From: Holophaga sp.
Lineage (GTDB): Bacteria; Acidobacteriota; Holophagae; Holophagales; Holophagaceae
Direction of reading: 5' to 3'
Assembly: GCA_030691225.1 (NCBI GenBank)
Contig: JAUYES010000473.1
Coordinates: forward strand, 1-5,581
Length of the DNA: 5,581 nucleotides
Shown: positions 1 through 5,581 of the stretch, piece after piece
How positions within the stretch are numbered: position 1 is the first letter of the stretch
Layout of the letters: each line of letters begins with the position of its first letter
Program-made: the position numbers and the translations under genes
The notes under the pieces: generated by a model
What the model saw: only the letters and a program-made list of their open reading frames with translations
Databases searched by the model: none
Told to the model about the DNA's origin: nothing

Positions 1-2222
1 TGGGCGAAATCCTGGGTGGTGAGCCCAGCGGCGGCGAGGGCCGCCCGATCCGGCTTCACGGCGAGCTGGGGCAGATCCGCCTCGGATTCCATGGCCAGAT
101 CCACCACGCCTTCGACCTGGGCCATCTCCTGCTTGATCTCCTGAGAAAGTCGGCGCAATTCCAGGCGATCCGGTCCGAATACCTTCACGGCGATGGCGGC
201 GCGACTGCCGCTGAGAATGTGGTCTACACGGTGACTGATGGGCTGTCCAAGGCTGATGTAAACACCTGGGATCGCAGAGAGAGACTTGCGCAGCGCCGCT
301 AGCAGTTCTTCCTTGGAGCGATCCTTCATCTTCAGGCCCACTTCGATTTCGGCCCCGAAGACATCCTGGCCGTGCTCGTCCAGTTCGGCCCGACCCGTAC
401 GGCGGGCGATGGCCACGACCTCGGGGTGCTTGAGCATGATCTCCTCGGCTTGGCGGCCCAGGCGGTCGGAGACCTCCAGGGGTGTGCCGGGAAGGCAGAC
501 AAAGGTGACGTTGAGGCTGCCCTCGTTGAACTCAGGCATGAAGCTGCGACCCGCGAAGAAGAGGCTGGCCGTAGCGATCACGAGACCCGCTGCCCCGAGA
601 GCAATCAGGGTGCGCCAACGGGGCATCGCCCAGTCGAGGATCGGCGTGTAGTGCGCCTTGACCCAGGTGACCACCTTGCCTTCGTGACTGTGCTTGGCCT
701 CCAGATCGTGGGGCAGCAGCCAGGCGCACATGGCGGGGGTGACCGTTAGGGCCACCAGCAGCGAGGCACCCAAGGCCACGGTGAAGGCGATGCCCAGGGG
801 CTGGAGCAGTCGTCCTTCCACGCCGGTCAGGAAGAAGATGGGTGCAAAAACGACAATGATGATGGCGGTGGCATAGACGATGGAGGATCGGATCTCCATG
901 CTGGCCTTGTAGACCACCTGGAGGAAAGGTCTGCGGTGCTCGTGGGGCTTGGCGGCATTCTCGCGGAGTCGCCGCAAGACGTTCTCCACGTCCACGATGG
1001 CGTCGTCCACGAGGTCGCCGATGGCCAGCGCCATACCGCCCAGGGTCATGGTGTTCAGGGTGGCCCCAAACGCCCACAGCACCAGGATCGCGGCCACGAG
1101 GCTGAGGGGAACAGCCACGGCGGTGATGATCGTGGCGCGACGATGGGCCAGGAACAGCCCAACGATCAGGAGCACGAGGATGGTGCCATCCCGCAGGGCG
1201 TCCACCACGTTGCGGATGGCCACCTGGATGAAGTTCGCCTGCCGGAAGATGTTCTTCTCCAGCTTCACGCCCTGGGGTAGCGCGGTCTGGATCTCGTCCA
1301 TGACTTTGTCCAGGCGCTTGGTGAGTTCCAGGGTGTTGGCGCCTGGCTGTTTCTGGATGGCGAGGATCACGGCGGGTTTGCCGTTGTGACTGCCTTCTCC
1401 CCGTTTCAGGGCTGGACCGACCTTGATCTCGGCGATGTCGCGGAGACGAATGGGCTGGCCGTCCCGCCGGGCGACGAGGGCCTGCTCTAGGTCAGCCGCG
1501 CTCTGAAGGCGACCGATGCCGTGGATCAGATGCTCTTGCCCGCCATGCACGAGGAAGCCTGCGGAGGAACTCTCGCCCGACTTCTTCACGGCCTCAGCAA
1601 CTTCTTCGGCGGTGAGGCGGGTGGCCAGCAGGCGGTCCGCCTTGAGGAGGACCTGATACTGCCGGACCTCACCACCAATGGGGATAACTTGGCTGACGCC
1701 GGGCACGGCGAGGAGGCGGCGACGGACTTCCCAGTCCGCCTGGGCCCGCAGTTCCATTGGATCTACAGACGTGACGCCATCGCTCTCCAACGCGACAAAC
1801 ATGATCTCGCCCATGATCGAGCTGATGGGGAGCATGACGGGGGTGGGTGTACCAGGAGGTAGGCTGGCCACGGCGGTTTGGAGCCGTTCGGACACCACCT
1901 GTCGTGCCTGGAGGATGGGCACATCCCAGTCGAACTCGACGTGGACGAGGGAAAGGCCCACATGGCTGGTGGAGCGCACCCGACGGACGCCAGCGGCTCC
2001 CAGCATGGAACTTTCCACGGGCTGGGTGATCAGGCGTTCCACTTCCTGGGGCGCCATGCCGTGGGCTTCGGTGCCGAGCGTGACCGTGGGGGCCGTTAGG
2101 TCTGGCAGCACGTCCACCTGCATCCGGGTGGCGGTCCAGCCACCCCAGAGAAGCATGATGGCCGCCGCCAGGAGGACGACGAAACGCTGATTGAGCGAGG
2201 TTCGGATGATGCGATCGAGCAT
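1..2222 (-). CDS. Heavy-metal-type RND efflux permease, CusA/CzcA family (C-terminus cut by window edge)
   Basis: Inner-membrane proton-driven pump of a tripartite efflux system. The open frame runs from an ATG at 2222 through 740 codons without a stop to the left edge; family members have about 1,040 residues, so roughly the last 300 are missing. The start MLDRIIRTSLNQRF is typical of the family and has GAGG five bases upstream. TM1 is about residues 14-30, the first periplasmic porter loop about 31-340, TM2-TM6 about 343-503, TM7 about 538-558, and the second periplasmic loop begins with FMPEFNEGSL (561-570), matching the conserved MPE-x-DEG segment of HME-RND pumps. TM4 carries GDLVDDAIVDVEN (402-414), with D406 and E413 at positions of the CzcA proton-relay acids. 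The three CusA copper-binding methionines are not conserved by hand alignment. Family assignment is firm; substrate is open, with a divalent metal the best guess. It is the last gene visible in the operon. Confidence 0.95.
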   Translation of the reverse strand, partial: MLDRIIRTSLNQRFVVLLAAAIMLLWGGWTATRMQVDVLPDLTAPTVTLGTEAHGMAPQEVERLITQPVESSMLGAAGVRRVRSTSHVGLSLVHVEFDWDVPILQARQVVSERLQTAVASLPPGTPTPVMLPISSIMGEIMFVALESDGVTSVDPMELRAQADWEVRRRLLAVPGVSQVIPIGGEVRQYQVLLKADRLLATRLTAEEVAEAVKKSGESSSAGFLVHGGQEHLIHGIGRLQSAADLEQALVARRDGQPIRLRDIAEIKVGPALKRGEGSHNGKPAVILAIQKQPGANTLELTKRLDKVMDEIQTALPQGVKLEKNIFRQANFIQVAIRNVVDALRDGTILVLLIVGLFLAHRRATIITAVAVPLSLVAAILVLWAFGATLNTMTLGGMALAIGDLVDDAIVDVENVLRRLRENAAKPHEHRRPFLQVVYKASMEIRSSIVYATAIIIVVFAPIFFLTGVEGRLLQPLGIAFTVALGASLLVALTVTPAMCAWLLPHDLEAKHSHEGKVVTWVKAHYTPILDWAMPRWRTLIALGAAGLVIATASLFFAGRSFMPEFNEGSLNVTFVCLPGTPLEVSDRLGRQAEEIMLKHPEVVAIARRTGRAELDEHGQDVFGAEIEVGLKMKDRSKEELLAALRKSLSAIPGVYISLGQPISHRVDHILSGSRAAIAVKVFGPDRLELRRLSQEIKQEMAQVEGVVDLAMESEADLPQLAVKPDRAALAAAGLTTQDFA

Positions 2223-2290
2223 GGAAGCCTCAGAGGCGGAATTTGCGGGGGCACCGAACGCGGGCTTGCACCGCGTGAGGCGCGAGGGGC

Positions 2291-2394
2291 TCCGGGGGGA
2301 ACATCGGTCGCAAGGGTTCCCGTGTCCGCGAACGGAGTGAGCGGGAGGATGCGGAGCATCCGATCCGTGGGACGACCAGGCAGTTCCCCCCGGA
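2291..2394 (-). repeat. Intergenic palindromic element, long form (copy A)
   Basis: A perfect 12-bp inverted repeat (TCCGGGGGGAAC at 2291-2302, GTTCCCCCCGGA at 2383-2394) bounds a 104-bp element, with an inner 5-bp pairing GGTCG/CGACC (2306-2310 and 2373-2377). It lies five bases after the adaptor stop codon and before the permease start. Its ends match copy B at 5250-5292: GGGAACATCG is shared exactly, and CGACCAGGCAGTTCCCC matches 16 of 17 bases. Relative to copy B it has an extra centre of about 59 bp (2314-2372) containing a small perfect hairpin, GGATGC-GGA-GCATCC (2347-2361). Structure and position just after a stop resemble REP-type or other miniature intergenic repeats; a role in mRNA stability or in tuning permease expression is inference. 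The remaining 2223-2290 of this gap holds only the ribosome binding site and short hairpin potential. Confidence 0.7.
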
Positions 2395-2399
2395 CAGCA

Positions 2400-3977
2400 T
2401 TAATGCGCGTGGCCGTGCTCGGGGACCTTCCCCGAACTCGCTGCCAACCGCACGAGGTGGGCTCCGGTGGTCACAACCCACTCGTCCTTCTGAACGCCGG
2501 AAAGCACCTGGACCCAGTCGCCATCCCGCGCCCCGACCCGCACGATGCGCCGCTCGAACCGCTCGCCGCCCGCCTGCACGTAAACGACTGCGAGACCATC
2601 CTCATCCTGAAGGGCCGAGGCAGGCACCGCGAGCGCCGAAGCTCCCGTGCCCGTGCGGACAAACGCCCTGCCGGAAGCACCGACCTTGAGGGTGCCGGGA
2701 TTCCCAAACTCCATCAGCAAAGGCACGGTGCGACGTTCCGGATGGATCGCGCCGCCCTGTCCCAAAAATCTGGCACCCTTGCCGGATTCCAATACCAGCG
2801 GCTGCTGGCCAGGAGCCTGGAACCATACACTGGCCACCTTGGCCAGGCGGCCCGCCTGGGCCTCGGGCACCTGCACTTCCAAGCGCAGGCGACGCGTGTC
2901 CACGATGTGAAAGAGTTCTTGCCCTTCCGCCACCTGGATCCCAGGGCCGCCATTCACGGCGCTGACGACGCCGGAAACGGGAGCGGTGAGGGCCAGCGCC
3001 ATGCCGCCCCTGCCCGTGGTCACCTCATCCTTGCGCGCCTGGGCCACCTTGAACTCCGCCTCGGCCAGGGCCTCCTCGCGGACCGCCTCCTCGACCCGAC
3101 GGCGGGGCACGGCTTCCTGCTCCAACAGACCCTTCAGGCGGGTGTGGTTGGCCTTGGCCTGGTCGAGCTTCAGCTTCGCCCGCTCGAAGTCGAGCTGAAC
3201 CGTGCCGAGCGAGAGATCAGCCCCGGCCTTGGGCACGATGCCGCCGAGGCGCTGTCCCTGCTTCACCATCTGGCCGATGCTGGGGAACCCGTTCCCTTCC
3301 AGGCGACCCGCGACGGAAGCGACCACACGGCCTTCGCCGCCGGGCACGGCCATCACCGAGGCATAGGCCTCGAAGCCGTCCGCCATGGGGCGGCTCTGCG
3401 CCCGCGTGATGCCGTAGGGCACGTTCCACTGCTGTTCCTTGAGGAAGGAGATGCCTCCGGAGACTTCCGGCACCTGGGCCTTCATGGAGGAAGCAAGGTC
3501 GGGATAGACAGTGTGTTTGCCAAGGTCAAACGTCGCCTGTCCCTTTGGGCCCTTCCAGGTGATCTTGGCCTGGACCTCCCCCGCCGTGGTGGGCTTGATC
3601 GCGAGGCGGAAGATGCCGGGAGTCGAGGACACCTCCGTGCTGAACCGCTGCTCGCCACCCGCCCCCGTGAGGATGATCTCGGCCTTGCCGTCCTTGACGG
3701 CCTGGGCATCTTCCAGGTGGGTCAGGTGGGAGCCAAAGTTGGAGACCTCGCCTTTCACCAGCACGGCGTATTCCACAAACAGTTCCATGCCATCGGCGTA
3801 GAGAGTCGGCGCGAAGGCTGGCCGATCCGGAGCCTCATGACCTGCATGACCTGCATGGCCTGCGGCTGCGCCATGGTCATGTCCGGCTTCGGCCTCGTTC
3901 TTTTTGCAGGCCAAGCCACCGGCCAGGGCGATTCCCAGAACAAGGCTCCACGTGAGGGAGTGAGACATTCGGCTCAT
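2400..3977 (-). CDS. Periplasmic adaptor subunit of RND efflux system (HlyD/CusB/CzcB family), His-rich
   Basis: Membrane fusion protein of 525 residues that bridges the permease and the outer-membrane channel. Residues 8-23 are a hydrophobic signal ending at C24 (GGLAC), a slightly atypical lipobox, so it is probably a lipoprotein. A linker with H33, H35, H41, H44 and H47 follows, and the protein ends in HGHAH (521-525); both could bind metal. Residues about 57-160 form an extra beta-rich domain (LFVEY, SSTPGIFRLAIKPTTAGEV) seen in a subset of CzcB/CusB-like adaptors. Then come the first lipoyl half (about 217-248), an alpha-hairpin coiled coil (258-316), the second lipoyl half (LTAPVSGVVSAVNGG, 330-344; EGQELFHIVD, 351-360), a beta-barrel, and a membrane-proximal domain (about 447-511). 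The ATG overlaps the TolC-family stop as ATGA and has AGGTGA four bases upstream; a second Met at codon 4 is an alternative start. The overlap indicates translational coupling. Confidence 0.93.
   Translation of the reverse strand: MSRMSHSLTWSLVLGIALAGGLACKKNEAEAGHDHGAAAGHAGHAGHEAPDRPAFAPTLYADGMELFVEYAVLVKGEVSNFGSHLTHLEDAQAVKDGKAEIILTGAGGEQRFSTEVSSTPGIFRLAIKPTTAGEVQAKITWKGPKGQATFDLGKHTVYPDLASSMKAQVPEVSGGISFLKEQQWNVPYGITRAQSRPMADGFEAYASVMAVPGGEGRVVASVAGRLEGNGFPSIGQMVKQGQRLGGIVPKAGADLSLGTVQLDFERAKLKLDQAKANHTRLKGLLEQEAVPRRRVEEAVREEALAEAEFKVAQARKDEVTTGRGGMALALTAPVSGVVSAVNGGPGIQVAEGQELFHIVDTRRLRLEVQVPEAQAGRLAKVASVWFQAPGQQPLVLESGKGARFLGQGGAIHPERRTVPLLMEFGNPGTLKVGASGRAFVRTGTGASALAVPASALQDEDGLAVVYVQAGGERFERRIVRVGARDGDWVQVLSGVQKDEWVVTTGAHLVRLAASSGKVPEHGHAH
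3841..3858 (-). repeat. 9-bp tandem repeat encoding Gly-His-Ala units
   Basis: Two adjacent units, CCTGCATGA and CCTGCATGG, differ at one base, with weaker copies on both sides (3832-3840 and 3859-3867). On the coding strand they encode the GHAGHAGH stretch (about residues 40-47) of the adaptor's histidine-rich linker. Such repeats can expand or contract in whole 3-residue steps without breaking the frame, so the number of histidines may vary between strains; that is inference. Confidence 0.5.
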
Positions 3978-5206
3978 GGATTCACCTTTCCAATCAGACG
4001 ATCAAGGGCAATGCAAGAAAGACGCGCGCGGTGCGCCTGCTCAAGGGAGGCCAGTTCGGCGTCCAGAAGGCTGCGAGCCCCATCCAGGCGGGCCAACAGA
4101 TCCATCTCTCCAGCATCGAAGGCGGCATCAAGGGCGGCCTCGACCTTGGCGGGATCAACAGTCGCCTGGGACAGGCGTTCCGCCGAGGCCCGGAGCTGGG
4201 TGGCTTCCTGCCAAAGGCTTCGAAGCTCAGACTCCTCCTGCTCCCGCTGGAGCTTCGCCTGGGCAGCGGCAGCCCGAGCCTCGGCCTCGGCCTTGATGCG
4301 GTTGCCCTGGACGCGACTCGGCATGGGAAGGGCTACGCCCAGGGACAACACGGAACCGTTCCCGGAGAGCCCGTTTTCTTGCCACCGCTTCACACCCACT
4401 CCCAGTTGAAGGTCCGGCATCCAGCGCCGAGCCGCCTTGGCGTCGGCCTGGGCGGCCCCTTCCAGGGCCTTCGTCATCGAGGAGCTGGGTCCCGCCTGCT
4501 GGCGAGAGAGAAGCTGATCCAGGGGCTCCGGCGCGGGGGGCAGCAGGGTGCCCTGGAGGTCCGTCAAAGACGAGCCCACCATGGCGGCCAGCCGCGCCTC
4601 CGCCCGCACCAGGGCCACCGATTCCTGGGCCTGCCTTCCCTTCAAAATCTCCATCTCACGCCCGATCCGCCCATGATCCAGGCCGGACATCTCCCCAGCG
4701 GCGTGAAGGCGGTCCACCTGTTCCCGAACCTTGCCCAGGCGCGCCAGAGCACGATCCATGCGCTTGGTGCGTTCACGACCTGCCACGACCTCGAAGAAGG
4801 CTTCCCTCGCCTGGGAGGCGACTTGCGCTGTGCGCACCGTGCTTTCGGCCTTGCCGGCCTCCTGACGTTGAATTGCCGCCTCGCGCCGAGCCATCCAACG
4901 ACCGGAAACGTCCACGCCCTGGGTGAGCAGAAGGGTGTCCTCCCGCTTGCCAGACTGGAGTCCCGTGAATCGCTCCCGGCTCCACTCCACTCCCGGTGCG
5001 AGCCAAGTTTTGGCCTCCTTCACCACGCCTTCCGACTGGAGGGCCGGAAGCTGGGTAATGGCCTGCCATTCGGGGCGGGCCAGGGCTCTGGCAACGGCCT
5101 CCGCCTCGGTCAAGGCTGCCGTTGCTACCTGCGCGTGACCGGGCATCAGAGCCAGGGCGGGGAGTAAAAACCGAGTCGCAATCGGCATTATGGATTCAAG
5201 AGACAC
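3974..5206 (-). CDS. TolC/CzcC-family outer-membrane efflux channel protein
   Basis: Outer-membrane component of the tripartite pump, 410 residues, close to the usual length for CzcC/CusC-type proteins. A signal peptide is visible (TRFLLPALALMPGHAQ, about residues 11-26, likely cleaved near AQ-VATA); there is no lipobox cysteine. Two OEP repeats follow. The first has LTEAEAVARAL (32-42), LLLTQGVDVSGRW (92-104) and a long helix through about residue 210. The second has PDLQLGVGVKRW (264-275), LGVALPMPSRVQGNR (289-303), a long charged coiled-coil helix (304-350), and the family-typical end FDAGEMDLLARLDGARSLLDAE (363-384) with LDRLIG near the C-terminus. The GTG at 5206 is preferred because GGAG lies seven bases upstream; the ATG at 5188, six codons in, lacks a clear site but would still leave a signal peptide. 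Its stop overlaps the adaptor start by 4 bp. Low sequence conservation in this family prevents a substrate call. Confidence 0.92.
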   Translation of the reverse strand: MSLESIMPIATRFLLPALALMPGHAQVATAALTEAEAVARALARPEWQAITQLPALQSEGVVKEAKTWLAPGVEWSRERFTGLQSGKREDTLLLTQGVDVSGRWMARREAAIQRQEAGKAESTVRTAQVASQAREAFFEVVAGRERTKRMDRALARLGKVREQVDRLHAAGEMSGLDHGRIGREMEILKGRQAQESVALVRAEARLAAMVGSSLTDLQGTLLPPAPEPLDQLLSRQQAGPSSSMTKALEGAAQADAKAARRWMPDLQLGVGVKRWQENGLSGNGSVLSLGVALPMPSRVQGNRIKAEAEARAAAAQAKLQREQEESELRSLWQEATQLRASAERLSQATVDPAKVEAALDAAFDAGEMDLLARLDGARSLLDAELASLEQAHRARLSCIALDRLIGKVNP

Positions 5207-5213
5207 CGGCGCA

Positions 5214-5217
5214 CTCC
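5214..5217 (-). promoter_or_regulatory. Ribosome binding site supporting the GTG start of the TolC-family gene
   Basis: GGAG on the minus strand sits seven bases before GTG at 5206-5204, an ideal spacing. No comparable purine-rich site precedes the in-frame ATG at 5188, so this site decides the start. Confidence 0.6.
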
Positions 5218-5249
5218 AGGGTTCGGGTTGGGATCAGACGTGGGGGTCC

Positions 5250-5292
5250 AAAAGGGAACATCGCGAGCGCAACGAGCAGGCAGTTCCCCTTC
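5250..5292 (-). repeat. Intergenic palindromic element, short form (copy B)
   Basis: A 43-bp imperfect palindrome begins three bases after the stop codon of the M56 gene. Its arms on the minus strand are GAAGGGGAAC and GTTCCCTTTT; in the minus-strand transcript they pair over 10 bp with two G-U wobbles, whereas the opposite-strand transcript would have two A-C mismatches. This suggests the folded form that matters is in the operon mRNA. The ends are nearly identical to copy A at 2291-2394, but the roughly 59-bp centre is absent. The second arm ends in four T residues, so weak intrinsic-terminator or attenuator behaviour is possible, although those T residues are part of the stem. REP-like repeat is the leading interpretation. 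Confidence 0.65.
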
Positions 5293-5295
5293 ATG

Positions 5296-5581
5296 TCAAG
5301 CGAAGAGCAGGCCCAACAAGGACTCGGCGGCATGATGCACGGGATCCGCCAGAAGCAAAAGCGCGGGGCTAAGCCAAACGGCCTTCATCCAAAATGGTCT
5401 CGGGGGATAGCCATTATCCAGAAGGGCCTTCACGCGCCGAACCAGGTGGGAGCCCGTGGCGCCTGCCACCCCTTCCGGTTGGAGGCAGCCAAGACGTTGC
5501 ATGCGGACGAGCACCTCGGCCACGCGATCGGGAGTCACGTGGCCTTTTACGGCTCGGCGATCACAGGCTTCTTCGCAGGCC
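5296..5581 (-). CDS. M56 (BlaR1/MecR1-type) membrane metallopeptidase, C-terminal part only
   Basis: The last 94 codons of a gene that begins beyond the right edge; stop TGA at 5298-5296. The visible start ACEEACDRRAVKGH matches the segment after the HExxH motif in M56 peptidases, where E-x-x-C-D (here EEACD) supplies the third zinc ligand; the HExxH itself is outside the window. Then come VAEVLVRMQRL, an RVKALLDNGYPP segment typical of the family, and a final hydrophobic stretch (WMKAVWLSPALLLLA) followed by DPVHHAAESLLG and the stop. There is no penicillin-sensor domain after the last membrane helix, so this is a short M56 protein rather than a true BlaR1. In known systems such proteases inactivate a BlaI/MecI/CopY-type repressor; control of the downstream pump genes is inferred from position. 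The family call rests on a short fragment. GTG at 5538 is internal and not the start. Confidence 0.75.
   Translation of the reverse strand, partial: ACEEACDRRAVKGHVTPDRVAEVLVRMQRLGCLQPEGVAGATGSHLVRRVKALLDNGYPPRPFWMKAVWLSPALLLLADPVHHAAESLLGLLFA

Noticed and set aside
532..1077. Minus-strand open frame of 181 codons within the permease region
   Set aside because: Different reading frame inside the continuous 740-codon permease frame; its product is low-complexity and unrecognisable, and no frameshift is needed to read the permease.
2258..2276. Short hairpin ACGCGG-7 nt-CCGCGT upstream of the permease
   Set aside because: A 6-bp GC stem is expected by chance at this composition; no T-run follows it, so it is not a terminator, and there is no support for an operator.
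2322..4409. Long plus-strand open frame of 695 codons antisense to the adaptor and the end of the channel gene
   Set aside because: It lies opposite two well-recognised genes, has no recognisable domain, crosses an intergenic gap, and is rich in His, Arg, Gly and Leu as expected for the complement of GC-rich coding sequence.
4031..5167. Plus-strand open frame of 378 codons antisense to the TolC-family gene
   Set aside because: Antisense shadow of a GC-rich gene; no known family, and the minus-strand product is clearly a TolC-family protein.
5207..5249. Possible promoter or BlaI-type operator upstream of the TolC-family gene
   Set aside because: No TACA-n-TGTA-type dyad and no convincing -35/-10 pair was seen; the promoter is more likely upstream of the M56 gene or its regulator, outside the window.
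1..5581. CRISPR arrays, tRNA or rRNA genes, insertion sequences, defence systems
   Set aside because: No regularly spaced repeats, no RNA gene signatures and no transposase or defence domains were found; nearly all bases are explained by four minus-strand genes and two short gaps.

Overview
The window is about 5.6 kb of GC-rich DNA carrying a compact gene block transcribed entirely on the minus strand, so it reads from the right edge to the left. It encodes a tripartite heavy-metal-type RND efflux system preceded by the tail of a membrane metalloprotease. A pump, periplasmic adaptor and outer-membrane channel together mean a Gram-negative (diderm) bacterium. High GC and the M56 peptidase next to the pump would suit Acidobacteriota or a Deltaproteobacteria-like lineage, but no taxonomic marker is present and this is only a guess.

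Layout in order of transcription: (1) 5581-5296, the last 94 codons of an M56 (BlaR1/MecR1-type) membrane metallopeptidase, cut by the window edge; (2) an 89-bp gap holding a short palindromic element (copy B) just after the stop codon; (3) 5206-3974, a TolC/CzcC-family outer-membrane channel protein with a GTG start; (4) overlapping it by 4 bp (ATGA), 3977-2400, a periplasmic adaptor (HlyD/CusB/CzcB family) with an N-terminal lipoprotein-like signal, a His-rich linker and an extra N-terminal domain; (5) a 177-bp gap holding a longer version of the same palindromic element (copy A), again just after a stop codon; (6) 2222-1, the first 740 codons of a CusA/CzcA-family RND permease, cut by the left window edge.

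Inferred working model: the permease takes substrate from the periplasm or inner membrane using proton import, the adaptor links it to the channel, and the channel releases it outside. The M56 protease probably senses a signal and relieves a BlaI/CopY-type repressor; such a repressor gene would be expected just beyond the right edge, but it is not visible. The substrate is probably a metal cation but is not settled: the permease lacks the copper/silver methionine triad of CusA and also has an unusual acidic motif in TM4, while the adaptor is rich in histidine at both ends.

The least expected structure is the pair of related palindromic elements, one in each true intergenic gap of the operon, sharing near-identical ends but differing by a central segment of about 59 bp. 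The rest is a recognisable efflux operon; I see no evidence of a wholly new system.
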